This document shows positions 54,041 through 62,940 of a DNA stretch of 64,000 nucleotides, piece after piece. Made by a program: the position numbers and the translations under genes. The notes under the pieces were generated by a model. The model was given only the letters and a program-made list of their open reading frames with translations, did no database searches and was not told the origin of the DNA. The DNA is from Lysinibacillus xylanilyticus (lineage in GTDB: Bacteria > Bacillota > Bacilli > Bacillales_A > Planococcaceae). Location: positions 310,001 to 374,000 of the forward strand of contig NZ_MDDN01000003.1 in NCBI RefSeq assembly GCF_001708185.1. Direction: 5' to 3'. Position 1 is the stretch's first letter; each line of letters begins with the position of its first letter.

Positions 54041-54216
54041 TCTTATGGCTTAATATCGAGTAATTTCTTGATTTCCCTTCCAATACTGTTCCTTAGAAAA
54101 CTTCATCTATTTACTGCGCAATTGCTTCAAAAGCATTTTGCAATCGGCTTTTCTTTATGTTCTTTAGTCTCTTCACCAAAAGTTGCTGATGACATTTGTT
54201 TAGATATATGCCTTTG

Positions 54217-54262
54217 CTATAAGTCCTAACGGAAATCAATCACACGTTATGATAATGAGCCG
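54217..54262. repeat. Dispersed intergenic repeat, fragment
   Basis: CTAACGGAAATCAATCACAC then GTTATGATAATGAGCC, the 3' part of the element at 39213-39345. The rest of 54041-54406 holds no gene. Confidence 0.55.
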
Positions 54263-54406
54263 TTCTTTAACTTTGTTAACCATTACCAATAAACTAGTTT
54301 TCAAATTTGTCCTCCTGCACATTGTTTTTCCGTTATTTCGAATCTTTATCAAACAAGCACCAATACTTTCCAAAAACATATAATGCAATTGAAAGGAGTG
54401 GCAAAC

Positions 54407-54631
54407 ATGCCTTGGCAATATAAGATTAGATTTTTATTAGGTCAGCCAGTTGGTGTTTCCTTTACAAATGGTCAAGGAACTTCTGGAGTATTGTGTGGGG
54501 TTTCTGGTGGGAAATTACAAGTGATGGAATACTTATATCAAAGTCAATTTGCATTAAAACAATACGACTTTCGGATGATTAGCGATGTTAACGGGTTCCC
54601 ATCTTGTCATATGCAACAACCGTTATATTAG
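54407..54631 (+). CDS. Small DUF2642-like protein
   Basis: 74 residues: FLLGQPVGVSFTNGQGTSGV, LCGVSGGKLQVMEYLYQSQF and FRMISDVNGFPSC. The GQxVGVxxxNGQGxSGVLC...LVMEYLYQ pattern is that of short Bacillales spore-related proteins with an LSm-like barrel (YuzF/DUF2642-like). ATG 54407 is set by AAAGGAGTGG. Confidence 0.65.
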   Translation: MPWQYKIRFLLGQPVGVSFTNGQGTSGVLCGVSGGKLQVMEYLYQSQFALKQYDFRMISDVNGFPSCHMQQPLY

Positions 54632-54892
54632 CCGAATTAAATCAAAAGGCTGAAGCTTAAGCATCTCAAAAACGATATAAATATTGGTGTGCGGAAACAT
54701 AAGAAAGAATATGATAGTGAATTAGAAGAGGACAGATTACGTATTACTACCGCAAATCTAAAACCAATAAGTAGAGTTACATTGTGATAATGTTCAATGC
54801 CATAAAAAAACATCAAAGCGAAAGCTTTCTTCCCAGATATTGAGTCACACTTTTTCTAAGCATTTGATTATGACATACTTTACATGAAAATA
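54632..54892 (+). pseudogene. Possible C-terminal gene relic
   Basis: One plus-strand frame reads NIGVRKHKKEYDSELEEDRL then RITTANLKPISRVTL to a stop at about 54787. No start codon with a site is present. The rest of the stretch is empty. Confidence 0.3.
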
Positions 54893-54930
54893 AAAAACAC
54901 TCAGCTCTCTTAATAAGTGGCTAAGTGCTC
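54893..54930 (-). terminator. Rho-independent terminator
   Basis: Read on the minus strand, AGCACTTAGC / GCTGAGTGTT pairs with wobble and ends in a T run; it overlaps the end of the following gene. Confidence 0.7.
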
Positions 54931-55187
54931 ATTTCATTATATTCTTGAATGGCTTCCTGAATCAGTTTATTCACTTCAACCATTTCATCATCTTGAATAG
55001 CTTCGTTCAAGATGTATTTCATTCTCTCAATCGTATATAATTTCAAAAATTTACGGTACTTTTGCATCGAATAACCTTCTCCTGCAAAATCAATCCATTC
55101 TGGAACACCATCGAGCGTATGTTGATATTCAAAAAGATTTTCAATGTATCGCTCTGGTAATTCTAAATTCATAAGTTCTTTCTTCAC
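54921..55187 (-). CDS. Small helical hypothetical protein
   Basis: 88 residues, acidic and helical: ELPERYIENLFEYQHTLDGV-like start, then KYRKFLKLYTIERMKYILNE and VEVNKLIQEAIQEYNE. GTG 55187 is supported by CGGAGG about nine bases before. Not recognised. Confidence 0.6.
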   Translation of the reverse strand: MKKELMNLELPERYIENLFEYQHTLDGVPEWIDFAGEGYSMQKYRKFLKLYTIERMKYILNEAIQDDEMVEVNKLIQEAIQEYNEMST

Positions 55188-55565
55188 TTTATATTTCCTC
55201 CGTATAAACTACATTCCATAATATCTAGCAATCGCAACTTTTACATCAGCTTCAAAGAGCGAGTGCTTTCAAGATAATCATCAATGCCATCAACACCTTG
55301 AATACTTTGGTAAAATCATCAGTGAAATAGGCTTAGAGTTGTAAATACGCATTTTCCAGACGCTATCCTTTGAATTTACGTGTTCCGTCCGTTTTTGACC
55401 TACATTTCCAAGGGTATTCGCGGCGAAATTTTGCGCTCTCGCCTTGCACTACTGGATGACTTTCTCTCCTTGGGGTTGTTGATCCTTTTGCATTTCCTGC
55501 CAAGCTCGATTCCATGTGGACCAATCCTTGATATCAACAGTTGTCACTATACTCCTATTTTTATT
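55188..55565. other. Junction stretch with a possible coding relic
   Basis: From about 55370 rightwards composition becomes visibly richer in G+C, as in the following MFS/LysR genes. A minus-strand fragment TVDIKDWSTWNRAWQEMQKD (about 55460-55550) looks like a protein end without a start. Probably the edge of an acquired segment. Confidence 0.4.
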
Positions 55566-56963
55566 TTACTTACTTGTACTCAGTTCGTCCAATTGCTCTG
55601 AATATCTGAGCCGCAGACTTATAAATACTAAGAACAATGCAATGACCGTTAGGAAAACTCCAAGCAAACGAAATCCTGTAAAGTTGAACTCCCCTCCCAT
55701 GATGATGCCTGTCAACAGTGAAGATAAAATTGTTCCCAAGTATCTCGAGGTATTAAATAGGCCAGATGCTACACCAACAATTTCTTTTGGAGAGCTATTA
55801 AACAAAGCCGCCTGCATACCAACAGCGTTTAGCCCGTTGCTAAAACCGAATGCAGCTAACGCCAGGCACACACTGATGACCGGTGAATTTTGCGTCCATG
55901 TCACGATCCACACTGAACCAACTACCATCAATAATGAGGATACGATCAATGCAGGTCTGGGTCCCGATTTACCGACCCATTTTCCAGCTATCGGCGAAGC
56001 TACGATCGAGCTCAAGCCCAAGGTTAACATAAGAATACCTGTCTGAAATTCGCTGACATGCCGCACCATTTGCAGGTATGATGGGATCCCGAAAAAGAGT
56101 GCATAATAAAGCAAGTTAACGAGCATGTATTGTATATTGACCCAAGTCATCGCAGGATATTTGGCGAAGGTGTGCAAAGGAATAAAGGGCGACACCGTTC
56201 TTAACTCATGTCGTACGAATATCCCCAACGCAACGAGGCCGATTATCCCAACAACGATATTCCACATAGAGAAATGCCCGGATGATTTCGCTGACAGCAA
56301 GCCAACTAGAAGGGCAATCAGTCCCACCGCAAAGAGCAGAATTCCTGACACATCAATTACACTCCATAATTTTCGAAGCGACATGTCACGTGAAACCGAT
56401 GCTACCGGCTCGTCTTTAGGAATCATTTTCCAAGCTAAAAGAAAGCTCGCCACTACAAACGGAATATTGACGATGAAGATCGCTGGCCAGTCCCACCACT
56501 GAATAAGTACTCCTCCTACAAAAGGTCCTATAGCTGCCGCACCGGATAGAAAAATCGATAATCCTGCCAACGCATCTGCTTGCTTATCTGTAATATGAAT
56601 GCGTACAATTGCTGTTCCAACTGCGATCAGCATACTAGTTCCGATTGATTGCACGATTCGGGATACGATAAGCCATCCAAAATTCGGAGAAAACGGGGCC
56701 AGAATAGAAGAAACCAAGGATACAACAAGACCAGCCAGAAATATCTTCCTTCGACCAAATAAATCGCTAGCCTTCCCCATTACAGGTTGCGCGATAGCAC
56801 TAGCAATATAAAAAGAAAATACAATCCAAGAAACAGTGGTAAAATCAATGCGATACACATGTTGCAACCTAGCAATAGCAACAGAAATCATCGATGAATT
56901 TAAAGGGTTTAATAATATTCCTAGTCCAACGGATATCATTAACCACCTACTGCAAGAATTCAT
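55566..56963 (-). CDS. MFS multidrug transporter (DHA2, 14 TM)
   Basis: 465 residues with about fourteen helices. Motif A-like GKASDLFGRRKIFLAG after helix 2, motif B SRIVQSIGTSMLIAVGTAIV, and FLSGAAAIGPFVGGVLIQWW (motif C) are those of EmrB/QacA/Bmr3-type drug:H+ antiporters. Divergent from a LysR regulator. Base composition is richer in G+C than most neighbours. No obvious ribosome site beyond GGGGGG before ATG 56963. Confidence 0.9.
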   Translation of the reverse strand: MNSCSRWLMISVGLGILLNPLNSSMISVAIARLQHVYRIDFTTVSWIVFSFYIASAIAQPVMGKASDLFGRRKIFLAGLVVSLVSSILAPFSPNFGWLIVSRIVQSIGTSMLIAVGTAIVRIHITDKQADALAGLSIFLSGAAAIGPFVGGVLIQWWDWPAIFIVNIPFVVASFLLAWKMIPKDEPVASVSRDMSLRKLWSVIDVSGILLFAVGLIALLVGLLSAKSSGHFSMWNIVVGIIGLVALGIFVRHELRTVSPFIPLHTFAKYPAMTWVNIQYMLVNLLYYALFFGIPSYLQMVRHVSEFQTGILMLTLGLSSIVASPIAGKWVGKSGPRPALIVSSLLMVVGSVWIVTWTQNSPVISVCLALAAFGFSNGLNAVGMQAALFNSSPKEIVGVASGLFNTSRYLGTILSSLLTGIIMGGEFNFTGFRLLGVFLTVIALFLVFISLRLRYSEQLDELSTSK

Positions 56964-57001
56964 TTTTATCCCCCCTCGTATATTTGTTATATTGATATCT
57001 T

Positions 57002-57038
57002 ACTTGAAATTCAACATTCACTCCAACGCATTTCAAGT
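57002..57038. promoter_or_regulatory. Inverted repeat in the MFS/LysR divergent region
   Basis: ACTTGAAAT-N19-ATTTCAAGT, perfect 9-base arms. Suitable as a LysR binding region; binding inferred. Confidence 0.5.
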
Positions 57039-57079
57039 TATGTTATCATTGATCAAAAGGAATGAATGGAGAGAAAAAA

Positions 57080-57967
57080 ATGGAACTTCTTCAACTACAA
57101 TATTTTCTAGCGGTAGCTCGATTAGAGCATGTAACCGAAGCTGCACGAAGTCTCCACGTTACGCAATCATCGCTAAGTAAAACGATTCAACGCCTGGAAG
57201 AAGATTTAGGGGTACCATTATTTGATCGAACAGGGAGGAAACTGCGATTGAATGAGTTTGGCAACAAATTCCTTTGTCGCGTGGAAAGGGCTTTGTTCGA
57301 GTTGGAACAAGGGAAGCAGGAGATTAGCGATTTGTCCAGCGCAGAATTTGGCACACTCAAGCTGGCAGTAACCACAGCAAGCACATTGCCCCAGATTCTG
57401 CGAGAGTTTCGTAAAAAACGGCCTAATATCCAATTTCATGTGCAAATGCTCACCACGCTGGAAATGGTCACGCTTTTACATCGAGGTGAAGTCGATTTTT
57501 GCTTATCGTCCCCTCCTATCCAAGGGGAAGACATCGAATGTCAAGTTGTCTTCGTTGATCCCATTCTTGTAGCTGTTCCTATTGGGCATCGGCTAGCAGA
57601 CCGAAGTAGCGTAACTTTGACAGAACTAAAGGATGAATGCTTTGTCGGTGTGAAGAGAGGCTACGGCACTCGCGATTTAGTGGACTCTGTATGTAAATCG
57701 GCCGGAATTGACCTTAAATATGTGTATGAGGGCGATGAACCTACACGGCTGATCAATCTTGTAGAAGCTGGAATAGGACTTGCTTTCATACCAAGCACAG
57801 CAAAGATGCCATGGGAAAAAATTAAATATCTTCAAGTTGAGAATCACGAACTTGTACGCGATATCGCTTTACTATGGCATAAAAGTCGGTACATGACGCA
57901 AGCTTCTTTGGAATTCCACGAGGTCGTTCTGGACTATTTTGAAACAATATCGAACCAGTCCGATTAA
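57080..57967 (+). CDS. LysR family transcriptional regulator
   Basis: 295 residues. HTH MELLQLQYFLAVARLEHVTE, AARSLHVTQSSLSKTIQRLE, followed by the effector domain (FGTLKLAVTTASTLPQILRE...VEAGIGLAFIPSTAKM). ATG 57080 is set by TGGAGAG; the longer frame lacks a site. Likely regulates the divergent DHA2 transporter. Confidence 0.92.
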   Translation: MELLQLQYFLAVARLEHVTEAARSLHVTQSSLSKTIQRLEEDLGVPLFDRTGRKLRLNEFGNKFLCRVERALFELEQGKQEISDLSSAEFGTLKLAVTTASTLPQILREFRKKRPNIQFHVQMLTTLEMVTLLHRGEVDFCLSSPPIQGEDIECQVVFVDPILVAVPIGHRLADRSSVTLTELKDECFVGVKRGYGTRDLVDSVCKSAGIDLKYVYEGDEPTRLINLVEAGIGLAFIPSTAKMPWEKIKYLQVENHELVRDIALLWHKSRYMTQASLEFHEVVLDYFETISNQSD

Positions 57968-58249
57968 ATATTACAGCATGATTCATACTGATTCGATTGG
58001 TTATTATGTGGGTTGAGCACAATAATTACAACGGTAAAATTTTATTCAACTACTAAATCAGAACTTTGAGATTTTATGAGAAGAATGGTCGGAAGAAGAA
58101 CACATCCAAAGTGAAAGTTGAAATGTTCAAAAAGGTTCGCGTCATCAGCCATTAATGAATCACTTTAATTACCCAAATTTGGGGTGCAAAATGGGGTACA
58201 AACATATATAACGTATTACAATACAAAAAGAATTAAGGCAAGATAAAAA
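57968..58249. other. Gene-free stretch
   Basis: Contains TTGGGGTGCAAAATGGGGTA then CAAAC (about 58171-58203), a GGGGTACAAA-type motif seen again near the integrase relic. No gene. Confidence 0.4.
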
Positions 58250-58282
58250 GGCATGAGCCCGATACAATATCGAACTCATGCC
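58250..58282 (-). terminator. Hairpin terminator
   Basis: GGCATGAG / CTCATGCC with a T run on the minus strand, about 80 bases after the cold-shock gene. Confidence 0.6.
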
Positions 58283-58294
58283 CAAACCGCTGCT

Positions 58295-58336
58295 TAATGA
58301 AATAACCGTGTCTAACTTTTAGGGGTCACTTCAACT
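58295..58336 (-). mobile_element. Possible IS3-family terminal repeat relic
   Basis: On the minus strand TGACCCCTAAAAGTTAGACA followed by CGGTTATTTCATTAAGCAGC resembles the TGACCCCAAAAAGTTAGAC end of IS3/IS150-group elements. No transposase adjoins. Confidence 0.4.
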
Positions 58337-58360
58337 AAGAGTGGTTTTCTTCATTAAAAA

Positions 58361-58561
58361 TTAAAGTTTTACGATGTTTGCAGCTTGTGGTCCACGTTGG
58401 CCTTCTTCTACTGAGAATTCAACTTTTTGACCTTCTTCAAGTGATTTGAATCCGTCACCTTGGATAGCTGAGAAGTGAGCGAATACATCATTCCCGCCTT
58501 CCATTTCGATGAAACCAAAACCTTTGTCTGCGTTAAACCATTTCACTGTACCTTGTGCCAT
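58361..58561 (-). CDS. Cold-shock protein (CspA family)
   Basis: 66 residues, a complete [23 protein letters not shown] with RNP1 (KGFGFI), RNP2 VFAHF, and C-terminal [10 protein letters not shown]. Nucleic-acid chaperone melting RNA structure at low temperature. TGGAGG precedes ATG 58561. A strong hairpin with a T run lies 55 bases upstream. Confidence 0.96.
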   Translation of the reverse strand: MAQGTVKWFNADKGFGFIEMEGGNDVFAHFSAIQGDGFKSLEEGQKVEFSVEEGQRGPQAANIVKL

Positions 58562-58615
58562 TTAAATGACCTCCATTAATTGTATTAAATAAAATCATAC
58601 TACTTCAAAAGAAAA

Positions 58616-58674
58616 AATTCACATATTACAAAAAGTATCTAACAAAACACGATTACTCTTTGTAATATGTGAAT
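58616..58674 (-). promoter_or_regulatory. Leader hairpin/possible attenuator before the cold-shock gene
   Basis: AATTCACATATTACAAA and TTTGTAATATGTGAATT are perfect 17-base arms around a 25-base loop. On the minus strand the stem is followed by TTTTCTTTT. It could terminate transcription within a long csp leader or end an upstream transcript. Confidence 0.5.
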
Positions 58675-58799
58675 TCATTGTTCCTTTGTAAACGATTCTA
58701 TTACATCAACTATATGTTAAAAAAACATATTTGTATAGTGTAAAAGCAAATTTATTAACTATCAACTAAGCTAAATGACTTTTAAGCGCTGTTCCAGCA

Positions 58800-58973
58800 T
58801 CAGTAAAAGACATAGCTCTTAAAAGAGAAAGACGGACCGAACTTAGCTCTAGTCGCATCTACCGTATGCTGGGAGATACACCTGAAATGGCAATGAAAGC
58901 ATATGCACATTCGCTTGATGATGAAGAATTAAAAGCCACTAAAATTCTTACATCATTAATAAAACTTGAGTAA
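58800..58973 (+). pseudogene. Tyrosine recombinase C-terminal relic
   Basis: Plus strand: SSSRIYRMLGDTPEMAMKAY then AHSLDDEELKATKILTSLIK and LE stop at 58973. LGDTPEMAMKAYAHS parallels LGHxxxxTTxxYAH with the catalytic Tyr of phage integrases. No N-terminal part remains. Confidence 0.5.
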
Positions 58974-58993
58974 ATTACTTATTTTCACTCAAA

Positions 58994-59027
58994 TTCAGGG
59001 GTACAAATTTAATTTGTACCCCTGAAA
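58994..59027. terminator. Perfect 16-base hairpin
   Basis: TTCAGGGGTACAAATT / AATTTGTACCCCTGAA with a single central T, between the integrase relic and the EAL gene. It could end the EAL transcript or be a recombination-site relic. Confidence 0.6.
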
Positions 59028-59052
59028 CATTGATATATAAGCATTTATAAGG

Positions 59053-60258
59053 CTATCTAAATATATTGTGTTCATAAAGGTAATCATAGGAAAGATCGAC
59101 GAACAAATACTCATGCTCGTTGATAGCAATCGAAAACGTTCTCGTAATTTCCCCTGTCTCAATATCTCGATAAAGCTCTGAAATTTCCCCGCTTTGATCG
59201 TTGCGCATTTTAATGATGGTTTGTAGGAAATATGGACGCCAACTCCAGTTTTTCTTAATAGCACTAGGCTGCAATTCCCACTGTCCATCTATACGCATTA
59301 CGTTTGGAGATAGCTGGAAGCCATCTTCATTACAAATATATAATCTGAATGAATAACTATCCAACAACTTAGCTAAATGCTCTAAATGTGAGATGTTATC
59401 ACTAGAAGGTTTAATACGATGAACAATTGCCTCTAGCTCCTCCCGCAGTTTTTTCAGTTGAAAATATTGCGCATTTAATATTTTCTTTTCAGTAGTAATA
59501 AATTGCTGACACTCCTCTTTAAACCGCTCCTTTAAGATATCCTTCTCAACAAATGTTAGTGCAGGATTTGCTAAGTATCGCCCTTGATAGAAGCGCCCCC
59601 CATTTTTCCAGGCAAACTGTAATTGATAAACAGTTTCGATTCCTTCAAATAAGAGGTTTGCGCCAATTTTATAAGCTAGACTACCTATTGCTGATATCAT
59701 ATCCGACTGCGCAGACCAAGAATCATAATTTAAATCTCGAATATTAACCTTTAAAATTTGTGGGGATAATAGAGCAATATGTTCTAAATGACTCTCCGCT
59801 CCCACTTCTTGCACAGCAATTTTCACACCAAAAGTCGTAAAATAACGTAGTGCATGATGCAACTTATTAATGTCACCTAAAAAACGGTGTTCAGAAACAA
59901 CTAACACAATACGATGTAACTCTTCTTCACTTATATATTGTTGAATAATATTAAAGTGACTTTCGCCAAAATCCTGCATCAGTACGTTCGGATTACTTGG
60001 AATATAAATATCAAATTCCGGTGCAATTTCTTCTATTCTGGCTAAAGCAGCATGTAGAATTTTATGTTCCATGTCAATACGGTACTCTTCTGGAATATCT
60101 TCATTATTTAAAAAATCTTTTAAATTAATTTGTTGACCCTCAATTTGTAACTGTCCGGAAATTTCGTAGGCAATCACCGTATGCGCATCTGCGCTAAATA
60201 TAGGTTGAAAATACCCATGTATTTGATCTAAATTTGTTAACACTTCAATTGCGTCCAT
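59053..60258 (-). CDS. YkuI-like EAL domain protein (degenerate)
   Basis: 401 residues. EAL domain about 10-250 and a YkuI-type C-terminal PAS-like domain about 275-400 (SYSFRLYICNEDGFQLSPNV, EHEYLFVDLSYDYLYEHN). The signature E-A-L is E-I-S (IAYEISGQL), but EGIET and QGRYLANP are retained. Bacillus YkuI binds c-di-GMP without clear hydrolysis; this one is likely a c-di-GMP receptor too. ATG 60258 uses GGGGGT; the longer start overlaps it. Confidence 0.87.
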   Translation of the reverse strand: MDAIEVLTNLDQIHGYFQPIFSADAHTVIAYEISGQLQIEGQQINLKDFLNNEDIPEEYRIDMEHKILHAALARIEEIAPEFDIYIPSNPNVLMQDFGESHFNIIQQYISEEELHRIVLVVSEHRFLGDINKLHHALRYFTTFGVKIAVQEVGAESHLEHIALLSPQILKVNIRDLNYDSWSAQSDMISAIGSLAYKIGANLLFEGIETVYQLQFAWKNGGRFYQGRYLANPALTFVEKDILKERFKEECQQFITTEKKILNAQYFQLKKLREELEAIVHRIKPSSDNISHLEHLAKLLDSYSFRLYICNEDGFQLSPNVMRIDGQWELQPSAIKKNWSWRPYFLQTIIKMRNDQSGEISELYRDIETGEITRTFSIAINEHEYLFVDLSYDYLYEHNIFR

Positions 60259-60845
60259 TGTCGAAACCCCCATACATGAATAACGCCAAAACTGTTACTC
60301 AAGAATAGCATTACATTCACAGCTCATTTCATAAAAAAAGCTCTCTGACTGTATAATAATTCGTTTATGGTAAATTCGCAACTTCACTTGGCAAAATTTG
60401 ATGGGAATAACAGTTCTGAATTTTCAGATAAAAATTACCAAACTCTTTTTAGAACGAGGTAGCTACCAATTCATTTTCACAATAAGGGATCCTAAAACTT
60501 TATTAAGTTTCTAATACATTAAATTTGCTAAATTCACCATCACTTTAAATAAGGATCACTGTTTTTCTTGTACTGCTGAGTAAAGAATGTAAAAATTTCT
60601 TTATCACTATAACTTATGCAACTAACCGCCACGAATGCCGTGATAATTAGAGTTATTCATCCAATTTACTTATATTTTCGGTCGTTCACCCATTTATTCA
60701 GAGTAATTGAGCTATTGTCGCATTACCTTCTTTTCATGTTAAAAAAGTAAAATCCCTCACAATGATAAAATGATAGCCATTCTAACACGAAGCGGTGAAA
60801 TGAAGGGATCTCCACATGTTTCATATTTTTCAAACAACATGCAAA
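60259..60845. other. Gene-free stretch
   Basis: About 590 AT-rich bases without a credible frame. An A-run/hairpin near 60335-60350 and GAAGCGGTGAAATGAAGGGA near 60790 were the only notable strings; neither is identified. Confidence 0.45.
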
Positions 60846-60884
60846 AAAACGAGGTCATACCATCTGCTAGTATACCTCGTTTAA
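60846..60884 (-). terminator. Rho-independent terminator of DUF423 gene
   Basis: AACGAGGT / ACCTCGTT with inner ATAC/GTAT pairing, followed on the minus strand by seven T. Confidence 0.8.
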
Positions 60885-60913
60885 TTTTGTTTAGATCGAT
60901 ATTTAATTGTTTC

Positions 60914-61288
60914 TTAAGCAAATGCTGAAATAGCAACTAGCACCCAGGCAACGATAAATAACATACCGCCGATTGGTGTAATCGCTCCAAGCTTTTTCAC
61001 GCCTGTAACGGCTAAAACATATAAACTTCCAGAGAAAAACACAATACCAGCAAACATTAAATAACCTGCCCACGAAAGCATACTAGATGCTCCTAAAAGG
61101 GCGTCACTAGATAAAATACCAAGTCCCAATAAACCTAATGAGTGATACATATGATATTGTACCGCAGTTTCCCAAATGGCCGCATAATGTGGTGACGCAA
61201 ATTTATCTTTAAGTGCATGTGCCCCAAAAGCACCTAGCACAACACCAAGACAAGCCATAATAGCCCCTAAAACTAATAACATTTCCAT
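60914..61288 (-). CDS. DUF423 membrane protein
   Basis: 124 residues with four helices. GAIMACLGVVLGAFGAHALK, the tract YHMYHSLGLLGLGIL, and FSGSLYVLAVTGVKKLGAIT PIGG are DUF423 (YwdK/YgdD) hallmarks. Function unknown. AATAGGAGA precedes the ATG. Twelve bases after the thioesterase gene, hence co-transcribed. Confidence 0.92.
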   Translation of the reverse strand: MEMLLVLGAIMACLGVVLGAFGAHALKDKFASPHYAAIWETAVQYHMYHSLGLLGLGILSSDALLGASSMLSWAGYLMFAGIVFFSGSLYVLAVTGVKKLGAITPIGGMLFIVAWVLVAISAFA

Positions 61289-61299
61289 ATATACGTCTC

Positions 61300-61725
61300 C
61301 TATTTCGTCTCACATGCGATTTCTTTATATTTCGCATCCCATGCTGGATCAATTTTACTCAGGGATACCGGACGTAACGTATCTTTATGCGCTAAAATAT
61401 GTACGGACTGAGCAGTCGCAGCTATTGTGCCATCTTCATGTAAAATTTCATAGCCATATGTTGTACGTAAACGATCATGTTTTTCCACCCATGTACGCAC
61501 AGTTGCTACTTGACCATAATGCATAGCTGCCTTATAAGAAATGGATAAATCCATCACTGGTGATACATAACCATCTTTTTCTAATGCTGCATACTCAAAG
61601 CCTGCATCATTTACTAACTGTGAACGACCAATCTCCATCCAAATGATGTAGTTGGCATGATACACCACGCCCATTTGGTCAGTCTCAGCATATCGAATTT
61701 CAATTTGTTTCTCACTAACAAACAT
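61300..61725 (-). CDS. Acyl-CoA thioesterase, 4HBT/YbgC family
   Basis: 141 residues of hot-dog fold. Catalytic segment RYAETDQMGVVYHANYIIWM (Asp and the Tyr-His-Ala-Asn-Tyr block), then VSPVMDLSISYKAAMHYGQV. Family enzymes hydrolyse acyl-CoA esters. ATG 61725 is set by GAGGTGAAG; the longer frame overlaps it. First gene of a pair with DUF423. Confidence 0.9.
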   Translation of the reverse strand: MFVSEKQIEIRYAETDQMGVVYHANYIIWMEIGRSQLVNDAGFEYAALEKDGYVSPVMDLSISYKAAMHYGQVATVRTWVEKHDRLRTTYGYEILHEDGTIAATAQSVHILAHKDTLRPVSLSKIDPAWDAKYKEIACETK

Positions 61726-62168
61726 TTTCTTCACCTCGTCCTTCATTATAGCGTAAAAATATTGATTTGGCGGGTTTTTGCTCTATTGAATTTTGTGAGG
61801 TGAAAAACAATGGTTCGATTAAGTGTGATGATTAATGAAAAAACAAATTTATTATATGTTTATCTCTATTCCATATAAACTCGTATAAAATCTTTTAATT
61901 GGGGTACTTTCTGGGGTACCGTGGGGTACCATTATTTTAAACATAAAATACAACAGCATTGAGCAGGTACAATACTATAAATATATAATCATTAAAAAAT
62001 CACTCATTTTTTTCGAATGAGTGATTTTTATGTCCATTTCTATTATCTGAGAACAACGAACTATCCATTAAATTAGTGGGTACCTTAAAAACAATACTGA
62101 CAACACTTACCAATATTGATATAATTTTAATGATACAAATATATACAATAGAGGAGAATACTTTACAA
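61726..62168. other. Intergenic stretch with GGGGTACC cluster and hairpin
   Basis: GGGGTAC occurs at about 61902, 61912 and 61922 within 30 bases. AAATCACTCATTT / AATGAGTGATTTTT (61985-62026) is a terminator-like hairpin of the GTCACTCATT family. GAGGAG at 62151 is the site for the next gene. Confidence 0.5.
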
Positions 62169-62783
62169 ATGAAGAAAAAATTAATTTTTAGTGCAGCACT
62201 AGTACTATCTCTTGGACTAGCTGGATGTGGAGAAGATACTACAAAGGATACTTCAGATAAACCTGTTGAAGAATCTAAAAAAGAAGATACAACTAAACAA
62301 AAAACTACTGCACCTGCTACTAAAGAAGAAACTAAATCAGATAAATTAACAGAGGAAAAGTTCAAACAAATCAAAGAAGGTATGACATATGAGGAAGTAG
62401 TTAAAATTGTCGGTTCTGAAGGTAAAGTAATTTCAGAAACAGGCGTTGCTGGTGATCCGTATCATACTGTAATGTACGAATTTGAAACTGATGGAACTTT
62501 CTCAACATCTAGTATGATGTTCCAAGGTGGTAAATTAATTAATAAAACTCAAATTGGTGTGGGTTCGTCTGATGTTAAAATAACAATTGATGAGTTTAAT
62601 AAACTTGAAAATGGTATGCCAGAAGCTAAAGTATTTGAAATTCTTGGTGGTGAAGGAGATTTAATTTCCGAATCAGGTAATCTAAAAATGTATAATTACG
62701 CTGGCGAAAAAGCATTATCTAATGCTTCTATTACCATTCAGGATGGTAAATTGATGAACAAAACACAAATGGGATTAGAATAA
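62169..62783 (+). CDS. Lipoprotein with two DUF3862/SmpA-like repeats
   Basis: 204 residues. Lipobox LGLAGC (Cys20), then a Lys/Thr/Glu-rich linker (about 21-60). Two homologous domains follow: EEKFKQIKEGMTYEEVVKIV...MMFQGGKLINKTQIG and IDEFNKLENGMPEAKVFEIL...ITIQDGKLMNKTQMG, each a BLIP-like alpha/beta unit. Anchored outside the membrane; role unknown. ATG 62169 starts a proper signal peptide. Confidence 0.88.
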   Translation: MKKKLIFSAALVLSLGLAGCGEDTTKDTSDKPVEESKKEDTTKQKTTAPATKEETKSDKLTEEKFKQIKEGMTYEEVVKIVGSEGKVISETGVAGDPYHTVMYEFETDGTFSTSSMMFQGGKLINKTQIGVGSSDVKITIDEFNKLENGMPEAKVFEILGGEGDLISESGNLKMYNYAGEKALSNASITIQDGKLMNKTQMGLE

Positions 62784-62793
62784 TATATAAAGG

Positions 62794-62832
62794 AAAGTCA
62801 CTCATTATTTTTTAAATGAGTGACTTTTTTAC
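62794..62832 (+). terminator. Rho-independent terminator
   Basis: AAAGTCACTCATT / AATGAGTGACTTTTTT, T run after the stem, just after the lipoprotein gene. Confidence 0.85.
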
Positions 62833-62940
62833 CAAAAATAAACGATTTTTATCATGGTAAAGAAGTCTCTTTTTGGTTAAAGTTGTTTCTGGAGGTTTTT
62901 TTAAGAAATTACCTTTGACAACTTTAAGGAGGATACATAT

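Noticed and set aside
54020..54418. Frames at 54020-54229 and 54236-54418
   Set aside because: No ribosome site and they cross the dispersed repeat and the following gene's leader.
55516..57180. Several plus-strand frames within the MFS gene
   Set aside because: Antisense shadows of a membrane protein gene with clear family motifs.
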